NCBI RefSeq assembly: GCF_921293095.1
Contig: NC_060257.1
Coordinates: 64,054,472 to 64,118,471 of the forward strand
Length of the DNA: 64,000 nucleotides
Source of the DNA: Ischnura elegans
Lineage: Eukaryota; Arthropoda; Insecta; Odonata; Coenagrionidae
Direction: 5' to 3'
The translations under genes were made by a program, and so were the position numbers. Each line of letters begins with the position of its first letter. The first letter of the stretch is position 1. The notes under the pieces were generated by a model. It searched no databases. It was not told where the DNA came from and saw only the letters and a list, made by a program, of their open reading frames with translations. This document shows positions 34,071 through 45,340 of the stretch, one piece after another.

Positions 34071-34188
34071 AGTTATGAAATTCCTGACCCGGTGGCGATC
34101 CCGAGAACTCTTCACTAAGTCTATTCGCCGGGAAAGCACGAAATCTTTTTAAATATTCTGTTCGCCGGGAGAGTGTAAAATCATGCAT

Positions 34189-34618
34189 AAGTAAGAAAAT
34201 GGTTAGACAGGACTTACATTCGGAGTATGCTGCTTTACTTAAGTGGGGTATGGACTATGACAGCAGCGGAAACTTGAAGGATAGAGGCTTTCAGAATGTG
34301 GTGCTACAGAAGAATGATGAGGATCAAATGGATCGACCCTGCAGGTAATGAAGAAGTCATAAGAAGAGTATGAGAGAAGAGGGGCCTCGTGAAAACCTTG
34401 ATAATGAGACGGAACAACCATATAGGCCATATCTTGAGACATGATGGCCTGATGAAGGCAATCGTCGAGGGACAAGTGGAAGTCAAGAACGGAAAAGGAA
34501 GACCTCGAACAAAATACATGGATCAAGTAAAGAAGGATGTGAAAGAGATGAAATACGTAGGCGTGGAAAAATTAGCTAATTGGATAATTGAGTGGTTATC
34601 TGCGTCAAACGCAATTGT
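34189..34618 (+). pseudogene. RTE-like LINE C-terminal part, after the Penelope insertion
   Basis: Continues the LINE copy of 33615. In shifting frames it reads F-R-M-W-C-Y-R-R-M-M-R-I-K-W-I-D, then H-I-G-H-I-L-R-H-D-G-L-M-K, then G-K-G-R-P-R-T, the C-terminal zinc-ribbon-side segment of RTE-like ORF2. It is clearly homologous to 43745-44083. The 3' end is removed by another Penelope terminal repeat. Confidence 0.8.
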
Positions 34619-34621
34619 CGA

Positions 34622-34745
34622 ATATGATTTGATGCTTTCCCGGCGAATAATGTGGGTAAACTCTTCTCGGGATATCCACCGGGTTAATTTATCCATAATA
34701 GCGAACGTTTCAAGGTCCGACTCGGGGCTCATCCTCAGGGCTATT
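34622..34745 (-). mobile_element. Solo Penelope terminal repeat
   Basis: Minus-sense terminal-repeat blocks TTTCCCGGCGAAT (about 34638), CTTCTCGGG, CACCGGGT and a hammerhead core (34702-34740), fused directly to the end of the LINE. Contains no ORF. Confidence 0.75.
34702..34740 (-). ncRNA. Hammerhead-type motif, decayed stem II
   Basis: Minus strand: CTGAGGA, GAAA and ACGTT are present, but stem II no longer pairs well. Confidence 0.55.
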
Positions 34746-34779
34746 TTTTTTAACAGAATCATAATTGCTCTTCGTTAAG

Positions 34780-36830
34780 ATTGCCAATTGCCTACTAAAG
34801 AAAGTTTATTTTATACTTTGAAAATCTCGTATTATGTTGTCACACATCATAATTTTTTAATTCTTACCTCAATAGATATTAATATTACGTTCCAATCCGC
34901 GCTCACCCGTCAAGCTCTTCCGACTCATTTCTAATGCACCAAATCATCACCCTCACTTTATTTTCCGAGTGCTCTTAATGCTTATTTAAATCTTAATTTT
35001 TAAATTTTATGTATTCCGTAATATTTTTGAAAAAGGGTGTTTATTTTTGCATCAAAAAAATTATTTCAGTTATATTCAATAATAATAAAAGGTGAATGAA
35101 CGTTGGATCTCGATATGGAGTGTAAGGTCGTTGAACGCTACGATCCATGTATTGCGTGGACTGTTAACACGCCTGTTAAAATTTAGTAACTCTACGTGTA
35201 TCATTTAACGCATACCCGAGCGTCATTAAGCGGTCATTATCCCGTGTATTTTATGACCGCGTACATTTACGTTTCCGCGCTATAATTTCCCAGTATCAAC
35301 AAATATGTTCTCTCACGTCTGACCACAAAATTACGGTCCTGAATGGATGTTAGGATAACGCTTGTGGTTGCATTCCTATGGTAATATGGGTTGTGTTTGT
35401 GATCTTCGTTTAAAATCGTATTTGATCGTTCATTACAAGTTACGCGTACAAGCAGAGAATAATTCAAATTAATTTGAAGGATTTTGAATTGATCATGGCG
35501 ATAAAGCTTCCCTGTGGACATCGAGGCAAAAAGTTTAAAATATTATTCCATCCGTTTGCGTTCATAGGGTTTAGGGCCCAATGAAACACTTTTTTCGAGA
35601 TATATGCGTTTTATAAATGTATTTAGATGAGATCCATGCATATTATTTTCCAGTTTGTGCATCGTTTTTTTAATCGTGCAAAATAAACGAAATATTGGCT
35701 TTTCCGGAAATAGACTTTTGTTTTATAAATGTATAAAGGTTTACATAAAGTCAATTTTCCTGCAAATTGCCTGATTACCATTCAAAAATCTTCGAAATTA
35801 TCCATTAATATTGAAAAAAACTTTTGAGACCATATTTTTGGCATAAAACGATAATGGGACATTTTTTCATGTCAAAATTTTGGAAAATTAAATGCTATGT
35901 GATCGAGTATTGTAAAGTTTTTATTCCTACGATAGGTTGCATTCATGTATAACTACTTGTGAAGTATTTGTGTATAAATGTGAGGATTTCTTCATTTTGT
36001 CATTATTGGAAGTTGTTGGCGGATACTTGTTAATAACTCGTTGTCGTGTAAGTTTCCTCGGATTTGTTTGAGGCCTCTTTAAAGAATAAAGTAGTGTTAT
36101 AGAGGCATATTAGCGATTATGTAGTAAATATTGAAGCGTTGGTTGTTCTTTATTCTAATTTCCCTATTTTTGAATTTTACAAGGCCCATAAATGTCTACT
36201 ATGAATGTTCTATTCCTTAGTAATCCGAAACTGTTTCACATCGCAATATAGTTGGAGTTCAGGAATTAGCATTCCATCTTCAACTAAATTATCTGTGTGC
36301 CCTTACATACCTTATGTTTTTACATACCTTATGTTCAAAATACCTTATGAATTTTATTTTGTTAAATTACTTCCGGAGATTATCAATTTTATTTCTTCAT
36401 CTTCATACTACCCTGAAAGTAGTCTCAATAAACGTAAGGCCTTGTCTAAGGACTGGGGTCTAAAGGGGATGTTAGGTCACCAGCCTTTAACAAAAAAAGA
36501 AAAAAAAAAGATAATTAGAAGCGCGTACTCTGTCCCACGTAGCATTTATTGCAACCCTTTATTGTTCAGGAGAATAAATAATTTCCACACTTGTCCGTTC
36601 GGGAAAATATTTCTCTCAATTACGGTTTCTGTCAGACAGAAATACGGTGAGGTTCTTGGATGATGTTCCCCTTGTCACTCTATAAGTTATCTATTCTAAA
36701 TTGCTCAAACAATCAATTCCTAGCCCATAGCCTCTTAATCTATTACGGCCGCCAGCCTAATTCTTCTAAAAGCTGTGTAAACGATCGTAGCAATTTTTGA
36801 CGACCAGATAAACTTTAGTCATTGTTACGC
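34780..36830. other. No gene recognised
   Basis: AT-rich. 35680-36110 shares short phrases with 37550-37690 (for example GTGATCGAG and TTTATTC), so it may be the first, most diverged unit of the next array. The 152-residue frame at 36205-36663 has no motif. Confidence 0.4.
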
Positions 36831-36869
36831 AAGTGATGTTTATCCTTTAGTCCCCTTCCCTTTAGATTG

Positions 36870-39060
36870 TGCGTCTAAGTGATTTCATCCTTCGAATGTT
36901 TTCTTCTACACTAATCCGAGACAAAGAAGTATTTAGTGCGTTTGATTGAGACGCCAAATTTTCTCGTGGGAAACGGATTTTCTAGTTAAAAACGTTCATA
37001 ATCGCGTCCCACTGTAACGTTTTAAAATATTTTTACTGAGAACATGTTCAGCATGCAATGGTAATAAGGTATCTTTTAAATCTCAGACAGCTGGAAAAGT
37101 TGGTAAGTTTTAAATCCGGAACTTAGTAATGGAGTTAGTAATCTTTTATCTTCAAAATTAGCATAATGATCCGCTTAATCGCACATTTGTCGGTTTAATG
37201 CGTTTTGTTTTTATCTTTTATGAATATGGAGACTGGATAGACATAATCCATTGTTTTTCCCAGCATTTTTACCCTGAATTTTTTTTCCCTTAGGTTGAGT
37301 GATTGCATCCACTTAATTTTATATCCAACGCTAATCCTAGAAAACGAAGTCGTAGGTATCCCGCCATTGGGGTTTCGTGGGCTTGATTGAGAGTCTTCTC
37401 CTTGAGAATAAGATTCTCTCGTTCCACAGGGCCTTCTTGAACGAGCTCGTAATCAAGTCATACGGTTACGCTTAGAAAATGAGAATTATTAATTTAAATC
37501 ATGTGTATAGAAGAAAATGATTATATGTCTTGTTTCAATTTCGAACCGCTCAAAAAGTAAGTATTTTATGATCGAGCATTTAAAATTTTTATTCATAAGG
37601 CTGGTTACCATTAATTTATGTCTAAATTTATGGATTTATGTTTTATTTTCTTGATTTTTTTTGGCATATTTGCGTTGTAGTTTAGTTTTCGTCTCCTCAG
37701 TTGCAGGCTTAACTTCAGCCTAGATTACGGTTTTATTGCTCTGCGGCGGTCTATAGCATTGGAATAACCATTTTGCGATATTAATTGGAAAATAGGTGAA
37801 TGCTTTATCTATTTCTCCCTAGTATTGACTATAAAACTTCCGCAAATGTATACTATTTATCAGTCTTTAATTTTGTGCAGCAAGATAAAATGAACTTATG
37901 ACTTTCCAAATTATTCATGTACTTGATTAAACAAAGCTTATTGCATATGGGAATTAATTGGATGTGTAGGGGTCCATATTTCATCGCCATCAGAATATTC
38001 AGTAAACTCCAATTCACGCAACCTTAACGGCTGAATACATTTGATTACGCATCATTGTGCCCGAAGACAATAGCTATTTTTTTGCAAGTGAAGTTTATCC
38101 TGCATTCACATCCCTTTCGGATGAGATTTAGTGGGTCGACTGAGAAGTTACCCCCAACCTAACGTTTTGTCCAACACTAATCCGAGACAAGAAAGTCGCA
38201 TGTATCCCGCCATTGGACATTCCGTGTGTTTGATTGAGATGGTAGCCTTATTCGTGGGCATCGGATCCAAAACACAAGTTCGTCGGGGCCTCGTTGAACA
38301 TCCTCTTAATCGAGTCCTGCGGTTAGGTTCGGGGGAACAATGCACAGGTGCGCCCGTATTCGGCGATCTAAAGTTTAGATATTTGTATGCATCCGCAAAC
38401 CGTCGGGGTTGGTATACGCGGGCCATTCATCACATAGAGGAACTAGGGAAATCTTGGAAGGGTGAAGGTTCGTTTGTGGCTGTGAAGGGACAGAGGACGT
38501 ACTCTGGATGGAGGTATTGTTCTATTTTGGCTATACCTGCCGTATCTTCTGGAAATTGCACTTGAAAATCGAACCTTTACGTAAAAGTTCTCATGAAAGT
38601 ACTTTTAGTCATACTTACGAAAAATTTGGTTACGCGAATAGGCGTATCATTTTATTTTGGCTTTATGTGTTGTATTTTCTGGAAATTGCACCTGAAAATC
38701 GAGAATTTACGTAAAAATTCTCATGAAAGTACTTTTAATCATGCGAAAAATTAGGTTACTTGATTGTTTGTAGTATCTGTGTTGAAAATTTCACTGTCCA
38801 TCGTGGTATCGATGTGTATGGTATATTTTATTCAAAATGACATTTTTTTCCGAGCAGAACATGGTATGTATTTTCTTTTCTTTGCCCTAATAGGTCTTCC
38901 TAGATGATAATAAAGACGTTTTTATTCATTCCATTATGTCTCTCGATTGCAGGCCTCTTCAGCTTAGATTACGGTACATTTTCTGCTGTCTGAAACCATT
39001 ATTAAGGATGTCAGGTAATATTCGGAGGTAATAGTTCATGGTGTTTAAAGATTTGTTGCC
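36870..39060 (+). repeat. Long degenerate local repeats
   Basis: The phrase ACTAATCCGAGACAA (near 36911 and 38177; variant near 37330) sits in three related blocks, two of which also share TATCCCGCCATTGG and a TTGATTGAGA block. A second shared segment (GCTTAGATTACGGT-like) occurs near 37715 and 38965. Units are hundreds of bp to over 1 kb apart. No family was recognised; the 144-residue frame at 38131-38565 spans one unit. Confidence 0.65.
38512..38765 (+). repeat. Tandem duplication of a ~130-bp unit
   Basis: TTCTGGAAATTGCACTTGAA, TTACGTAAAAGTTCTCATGA and AAGTACTTTTA recur about 130 bp apart (units starting near 38519 and 38649). Confidence 0.85.
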
Positions 39061-39319
39061 ATTAAAAAAAAACTGTCAGATAATGGGATGAGTCCTTTGC
39101 TTGTTGTTTTGGTTTTTTCACTGTGTACGTCATTATGGGCTTATTCACTTTCCTCGGACCCTTCGTTGTATGTAATACCTCTCGCGCGAAAATGCGTCTT
39201 AGTTCTGACTTGCGTAGACAAGCTGCTTTTTGAAACTTATGAATTTTTTTCATGTTTGTGTAATACAAACTTTAATCGTAGAGCCGCCTTAAAAATTGGC
39301 ATCTTTTCAATTTTTCCAG

Positions 39320-39395
39320 GAATTACGGGGAGGGGGGGGGGGGACGGGGTACATTACCCAGATATTCTTTAGACGCCTTCGTGAGCTACCTGCCT
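39320..39395 (+). repeat. Small dispersed repeat shared with 40.2 kb
   Basis: A G-run followed by CAGATATTC and CTGCCTCAACAAAGCAT. The same CGGATATTC and CTGCCTCAACAAAGCAT occur at 40228-40260. Confidence 0.6.
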
Positions 39396-39499
39396 CAACA
39401 AAGCATCTACAGAAAAATCAGTGCAATATTTTTATAATAAAATATTCTTCCATTTCTGTTGGAACAGCAAATCATGGTATCACTGCATAGAGGCGTTTT

Positions 39500-39671
39500 A
39501 TGCACATAAATTACGGTTAAAATCGCCAATTATACCTTATTTTCCTGTGAAAGTCGGATCAATTTGTCCGTCAGCGACGTGAGTGGCGACTTATGTAAAC
39601 CCATTTAAATGCGCGTTGAGTGACAACACATTTAGAAGCATACTTGAGGATCCTCTTCTGCAATATTCGTG
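39500..39671 (+). repeat. Dispersed repeat, copy B
   Basis: Partner of 6934-7103 in the same orientation, sharing most of its length with scattered substitutions. Confidence 0.75.
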
Positions 39672-39679
39672 CTTTCGCA

Positions 39680-40800
39680 AATGACTACGTGGTGTTCCCT
39701 ACCCCATTCCTTCCTTGCCTATCCATATCCCTGGAGGCGGCGCACAGTGGGCGGAAAATAAAATCAGAATCTAATGTAATTTTTGCTGTAGACCAATCAG
39801 GGGGCTCTCTTAAACAAAATGGCGGAAACAGAAAAATACCCTTCTTTAAATATTAAAACTGCTGAATGTAAGACAGTAATAATTAAGTATTATATTCCTA
39901 CAAGTAATATCAATGAGGTAAAAACTTCGATACATAACCCTGAAAAACTTTTCCGAGAAATATCGATACGCGGTATCGATAAAATATCCCATATTTAGGA
40001 ATTTTATCAATGCATTCCACTGAAATTATATAAGTATTTTTAATTGCTTTCATTATGAATTAAAACATTTCTGTATCTGAAATGAATGAAGTCGGCGTAG
40101 GGCTCTCATCGCGGCGGCGCCTCCTATCCTTATTCCTTTCTCTGTCATTCCCATCTTGAGGTGTGCAGGCGTGAAGTGTCGGACTTATGTCCCGGCCCTC
40201 AGGAGTTAAACCCCCGCGACCCCTCCCCGGATATTCGTTTCCGCTGCCTCAACAAAGCATGGCTCGCCGGGAAACAATAGATTATGCCAGAGCTGGCTGT
40301 TATCGTCAATTTTACAAAGGTGAGGTGATTTCTTACGGCTAGTCAATTGAAAATTAATTAAAGTCTCAAGTAGCCGAGGAAAATTGGTTCCACTCAAGAA
40401 CACGGAGCTTGCGTGCTGGTTTACCAGGGAAATCCAAGAGGAATACCAACTACGGCCTCTCCACCAGAATACCCCGCTGTGGTGGTTTGCGGGAATGTAA
40501 CCTCCTTGGCAGTGACCACCAAAGACGCACACACAGCCCGGATAGTATTCTTTGCTGGGGCTAAAGGAACCCCGCTAAGAGTGGTAAGGTATTTACCTGG
40601 GATCCCTCACAGGGTTGATGGGACCCAGGGAGGGATGCCATGTTATTCACACGAAGACTCTTAAGAGTTAGAGACGCACTGAAGAGTTCATTTTAAATAT
40701 CTTTGCGAATGAAAGGTAGACTATAGGTATAAAATTTTATTTTAATTGGAATTTAGGAGAGATAACAAGAGAAGACTAGTATAATTGGTTCCGTCAATAA
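39680..40800. other. No gene recognised
   Basis: Includes the 40228-40260 copy of the small dispersed repeat. Open frames near 40206-40664 run on opposite strands over the same DNA and show no family resemblance. Confidence 0.4.
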
Positions 40801-40819
40801 AAAAACTGTTGGAGATAGC

Positions 40820-40985
40820 ATAAAAGATATTATGATAAAATACGGTATCAACAACAGGCATCCGCAGAGAAGTGTGGCTTTGTATGGAAGCAAAAAACAG
40901 GCAATGGGGAAGCCAGGCGAAATTAATTTTTTAATGGCTTTTGAGTCTTGGTGCCAGAAAAGACTGCTTCGCTAGACGAACTCTT
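40820..40985 (+). pseudogene. RTE-like LINE RT fragment
   Basis: Frame contains L-Y-G-S-K-K-Q-A-M-G-K and F-E-S-W-C-Q-K-R-L-L-R, equivalent to the L-Y-G-S-E-T-W ... F-E-M-W-C-x-R-R-M block near the end of RTE-like ORF2 (compare F-E-M-W-C-Y-R-R-M at 43755). It is cut by a stop right after. Confidence 0.65.
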
Positions 40986-41001
40986 ACGGAGGTCAAGCCA
41001 C

Positions 41002-41155
41002 AATAACAACGGTCATTTCGGTAAAAACCAACGATGAATATAAATTAAATAATATGACAACCAAATTTGTAGCTTATTTAATGGAATTCATGATTTTTAG
41101 CTACGTGGAAATTGAAAAAAAAATATTTCTTACCACCTAAGCAGCAATCAATATA
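41002..41155 (+). repeat. Dispersed repeat, left half of a split copy
   Basis: Matches 8492-8660. The continuation of the repeat is at 42725-42815. Confidence 0.65.
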
Positions 41156-41599
41156 CCAACAATATACAGAAAACATTATCGGCCTTAATCTATAACATAC
41201 GTGCAATATTCACGTTAATCTAATTAATATTGTATGGATATCCGTCAAATATCCAAAAGACCCCGCCCTTCAACGTTGAAGCGATGTCCAACAGTGGTCA
41301 TAGAGGTCCATATTACAACATCTCTCAAATATCCTTACAAAATCTAATGAGTAAATTATGCATGTTCTTATTATGGTTTTTGGTAATCCCCAGACACACA
41401 TACAAACCATTTGTGCTCTTCAATTCTATACGGAACATATACCACCTATGGATACTGCTTGGAATTACAATTCTTCAATATCACGGATATTACAACTTGG
41501 ATATCTATATGTAATGGTCTTTTTACAACTTGTCGTAGGCTTTACACATAGGATATCTATTTAAAATTGTCAAAATATCCATCATGTAAAAACAACGTG

Positions 41600-42480
41600 T
41601 TTTTATACGATAACGACTATTGTATCGTATCGAACGACCAGACGACGCTGTAGTTTACAGGGGAATCCGTTCAAGCAAAGATAGGGATGAACTAACGAAC
41701 GACCTTGCTGCTATCCAAGCGTGGTGCGATGCATGGCAGTTAGAATTAAATTAGAAAAAAATGCATGGTAATGAATTTCTGGAAGAAGAATAACTCCCCA
41801 CAACATAGCTATATCATTCGGGGCACCCAATAAATAGCAGTTGAATCCGTGAAATATCTAGGAATTAGACTCAATATTGATCTATCGTGGAATAAACATA
41901 TTCGGGAAATAACAGGTCAAGGTAATCGTAAAATGGGTTTTGTTAAAAGAATATCAGGAAAGTGCGACGATAAAGTGAGAAAAATTAGCTACTTCTCCCT
42001 CGTTAGATCCCATTTAATACGCTGCCGCAGTATATGTTCCGTTAAGAATAGAGTTTGGGACCCTCATGAAATAAGCTTAAAGAGTCTAAACGCGTGCAAA
42101 GAGGAGCTGCCAGGTACGTGAAAAGTCGTTGCAATAGTCTTGTTTGTGCAATTGACCTCTCTTGTTAGATAAACTCGGATGGGAATCTCTGTCAGACCGT
42201 GGGCAAAAAAATAGACTAAACCTGTTAGATAATTTCAAGAGCATTGTATTTTCTGACGAAGTTAGCCATATCTCACGAAAGCCAGCATACTACAGTAGAT
42301 CAGATCAAGTAAATAGAATAAGAGGGATAGATTGTAGATCAGACAGATTCAGAATGTTTTTTTCCATGATGAATAAGAGATTATAACGGCAGCGTTAGAG
42401 CTCATAAATAGATTAGATGGCATGTAGTGTAGCCTAATAACTTATGCAAAACTTAATGCATGCCTGAATTTTATTATTAT
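41600..42480 (+). pseudogene. CR1/Jockey-like LINE, 3' RT part, decayed
   Basis: Across frames: F-A-D-D-like start near 41610 followed by W-C-D-A-W-Q-L-E-L-N (41720-41750), V-K-Y-L-G-I-R-L-N-I-D-L-S-W-N-K-H-I (41846-41905), then R-S-H-L-I-R (after 42005), L-G-W-E-S-L-S-D-R (42170) and a C-terminal R-T-x-x-F-x-x-R-x-x-N-x-L-like tail ending near 42386. This is the standard sequence of late RT, thumb and C-terminal blocks in CR1/Jockey-type LINEs. Several stops and at least two frameshifts. It lies between the two halves of a dispersed repeat, so it probably inserted there. Confidence 0.8.
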
Positions 42481-42724
42481 TTCTAAAAGCGTGTGGTAGT
42501 ATAATTTGTTAGTATGCGTGACGTTTTTTGGACCGTGTGGTGTGCAAGTGGGAATCCAATTGCATGCTGCATGCTGGTGATTGATCACCCCCTGCCAAAC
42601 ACCCTGGAGGTGGTTCGCAGGGTATTATGTAATTGTACATGTCCACCTCATTTAGATATTTGATTGATATCATATACTGCTTGAGGAGTGTAGACAACCC
42701 GCACATCCTCACTTAAGCAATTTC

Positions 42725-42815
42725 ATGGCCACGTGCTTGCTTCCTTTGGAAACCTTTGACCCTCGTTGCTCATTCGCCCAATTCCACCCCTTTCTTTTGA
42801 ATCGACCTGCGTCTA
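42725..42815 (+). repeat. Dispersed repeat, right half of a split copy
   Basis: Matches about 8670-8760. See 41002-41155. Confidence 0.6.
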
Positions 42816-42947
42816 GTTCTAGTCATATTGATTTTCCCATTACACTTTCAGCGGAGATGAGGTCAACCTCAAGTACCTCTTTGAAAACAGAAATGTCAAA
42901 AGGAGATGGAATGCCGCTCAGTTTGTGTTTCAGACCATATACTTATT

Positions 42948-43582
42948 TGCTGGATCAAAGGCAGATTCAGGGAGGGGGTACGGGGGTACGTGCGCCCCCC
43001 CGGACGACTTAAAATGTTAAGAAGATATTTCATGCGGTTGTCATTACGTTTGTCTTGTTGTGTGTATTACGGAGCCTCAGTCATTTGAGCCTTGAGTCCG
43101 TGTCAAGAAGACAAATTTGCTGGTCATTGGTCATTCGCTAGACGCATTGGCGTAGCCTGGGGGGGGTTCGGGGGGTCCGGATTATTATTCTCCTTCACAA
43201 AAGAAAACAAAATATTGAAAAATCATGAATTTACAAAATATTTCTTTAAAAAATGAAGTTTTTCGATGATGGAAAGTGTTAGAATTAGTTTGAACCCATT
43301 TTTAGTACCCCGTTTTTAAAAAAATTCCCCCCCTGGTTTTGGACCCTCCCGCGAACGTAATTCCTGGCTACGCCATTGGCTAGACGGCGGTCGAAAAAAA
43401 GGGATTGATAACTATCGTTAGTATATGTGTGACTTATTAATATTCTCATTTTAAAATAAAGACAATATTGCGTATTTTAATTGTTGTATGCTGATTTTAA
43501 TCTCAAAAATGAAATCATTTGCCTGTCAGACCGTTGTACCCCCCCCCCCAGAAAAAATCCTGGTTCAGCCCTTGGGCTGGAT
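42948..43582. mobile_element. hAT-like element hosting a nested MITE
   Basis: Ends are CAAAGGCAGATTCAGGG (from 42956) and, inverted, CAAGGGCTGAACCAGG (ending 43574). Flanks TGCTGGAT (42948-42955) and GGCTGGAT (43575-43582) differ by one base, fitting an 8-bp duplication. A second hAT MITE sits inside (43145-43378). A related element starts at 43603. Confidence 0.7.
43137..43386. mobile_element. hAT-type MITE with perfect 8-bp target duplication
   Basis: Element 43145-43378 (234 bp), ends CATTGGCGTAGCCTGG and CCTGGCTACGCCATTG, flanked by exact 8-bp repeats GCTAGACG (43137-43144 and 43379-43386). A G-run lies inside the left end and a C-run inside the right. Confidence 0.9.
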
Positions 43583-43602
43583 AGGAGATGGTAGAGCATG
43601 TC

Positions 43603-44297
43603 CATAGGCGGATTTAGGGAGGGGGGCACGTGCCCCCCAGACTTGTAACAAATAGACGAGATTTTTAATACAAATATCAATAAATTTTATATTTTAATAC
43701 AAATATCCGGCCCGAAGGAAAATGTTTCAGCAGAGAAGTCAAGAGTGGAAGCATTCGAAATGTGGTGCTACCGAAGAATGATGAAGATAAAATGGATTGA
43801 CCGTGTAAGTAACGAGGAAGTGCTAAGAAGAGTGGCAGAAAAGAGAAACCTCCTAAAAACCTTATGCAGAAGAAGGGACAACTTAGTTGGCCACATTTTG
43901 AGGCTCGATGGTCTGATGAAGACAATCGTTGAAGGACAAGTGGAAGGGAAGAAGGGCAAGGGACGGCCCCGATTGAGTTATATAGGACAGGTTATAAAGG
44001 ATGTAAAAGAGAAGAAATATGTAGCTATGAAAAGATTAGCGGATAGGAGAGAGAAATGGAGAGCTGCGTCAAACCAATCTTAGGATTGTTGACTAATGAT
44101 GATGATGATGATGATGATTTTAATATAAAAGTTATAAATATTTACATATTGATAACTTTTATATTTAAATTGAGATTATTTTTCGTGGAGTGATTTTCCG
44201 TGTAGTTTTTAATCCCAAATATGAGACGATCGTTTGCCTGTCAAACCCCGGTGACCACCCCCCAGGAAATATATCCTCGATCCGTCCTTTCGCACAC
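43603..44297. mobile_element. Second copy of the 42.96-kb element, hosting a LINE
   Basis: Starts CATAGGCGGATTTAGGG with a G-run and GCACGTGCCCCCC. The right part (44200-44290) repeats the sequence before the right end of the first copy (TTTGCCTGTCA-ACCCC, then CAGGAAA-TATCCT). A LINE 3' end is inserted in the middle. No clear target duplication. Confidence 0.65.
43706..44116 (+). pseudogene. RTE-like LINE 3' end with TGA-repeat tail
   Basis: The frame 43745-44083 is uninterrupted: F-E-M-W-C-Y-R-R-M-M-K-I-K-W-I-D-R-V, H-I-L-R-L-D-G-L-M-K, G-K-G-R-P-R-L, ending R-A-A-S-N-Q-S and a stop at 44081-44083. It is followed by a short UTR and (ATG)n at 44097-44117. RTE-type LINEs commonly end in such trinucleotide tails. 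Flanks ATTTTAATAC (about 43693) and ATTTTAATAT (about 44117) suggest a target duplication. The 5' part is absent, so the copy was truncated on insertion. Confidence 0.85.
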
Positions 44298-44299
44298 CA

Positions 44300-44840
44300 T
44301 ATCCGGTAAATACTATGCATGACTAATAAAAACTCGCTCTTTTATAGCGGGACTCCAGTTTCCTTTAGCTCCAACTTCAACTACTCCCTGATTAGTGAAA
44401 ATTACATGTTTTCAAATATGGTCGTTATATACTTGTATTTTCATTAGTAGTGTATTGAATTTTCTGACGAACACTCAACAGTAAATTGTCACGCTATATA
44501 GACTCCAGATCTAGTGCTTGAGGGCAATCTTAAAAACACGATGGGGTGAGGAAGATAATAATAACGAAGCCCTGTTTAAAAAGCCCGGAATGAAAAGGAT
44601 CGAATTTATCCTAAGGAAACAGTGCAAGAAATATTTTGAAAAATTGGAATCAATCAATCATTCATCTATTATCAAAGACTTATCTATTACGAAAAACAAT
44701 ACTTGGGATAGATATCTAAGCAGCGCATGGTGTCTTAAAATTTAGGCAGGGGTAGCCTAAGACGAGGAAAGAAAAGACTTGCATCGCGAAAAATCGAAGA
44801 AAGTTCGATGGAATCAAATGAAAGCTAATTTCAGCCCAGA
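44300..44840. other. No gene recognised
   Basis: A short + frame (44518-44745) has no motif. Confidence 0.4.
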
Positions 44841-44845
44841 AATTC

Positions 44846-44905
44846 AGTCTTGAGGATGGCTCGTACCCCGAAACGTCGGCAGATAGGGAAGATATTACCC
44901 GGGTG
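44846..44905 (+). mobile_element. Penelope terminal-repeat fragment with hammerhead-like core
   Basis: TTGAGGA (one base off CTGANGA), then GAAACGTCGGCAG (44870-44882) and ATTACCCGGGTGG, the plus-sense order of the other terminal repeats. Stem II is poor. Confidence 0.6.
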
Positions 44906-45340
44906 GAGCACCCCAACAGCCTTCACCCTGGAGGCGGCGCGCAGGTTAGCAAGCGGATGAAGCGCTTAGCCACCGGGGATTGCAATGTGGATCATGGGGG
45001 AGCCTTTCCAAGTAGGTGGCCGATTGAATGAAGCAATGGAGCCCACTGGCCTTCCGCCCCATTCTCTGATAGTGTGGGAGGGGGCTGACCTTACCCTGTC
45101 CACCCTCGTTCTGGAGGGGGTGAAAAGGTGGTGGCATTTTGTCCCGTTCCACTCCCTCACCACCCGCCATGGGCAGTCACCACCCCTCCGAAAATTCCCG
45201 TGAACTCAACGGTGTCGTCATCCCTGCAATAAAGCCCCACCCCCGATCCACCCACACTACCGATTTCGTCAATTTCTGTCTCGCAAACTTACGCGCCAAG
45301 CATGGGCTCCGCTCCGTCATGTTTGGTCCTCTTCGGCATC
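44906..45340. other. GC-rich segment between Penelope terminal repeats
   Basis: Lies between two Penelope terminal-repeat pieces of opposite sense, so it may be internal Penelope 5' sequence. No RT or GIY-YIG motif is visible; open frames on both strands overlap each other. Confidence 0.3.

Larger units (their letters stand above)
33813..34188. mobile_element. Penelope terminal-repeat insertion with 13-bp target duplication
   Basis: Flanked by AAGTAAGGAAATG (33800-33812) and AAGTAAGAAAATG (34189-34201), one mismatch. Inside are two head-to-head terminal-repeat segments, 33901-33990 (minus sense) and about 34029-34118 (plus sense), with a 40-bp spacer. Each carries a hammerhead-type core. There is no RT. 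It interrupts a LINE ORF. Confidence 0.85.

Noticed and set aside
38131-38565. 144-residue open frame
   Set aside because: It spans one unit of a local degenerate repeat; the other units are not open.
39738-39749. CGGCG followed by CACAGTG, like a lone Transib end
   Set aside because: No nonamer at 22-23 bp and no partner end nearby; a seven-base match is expected by chance.
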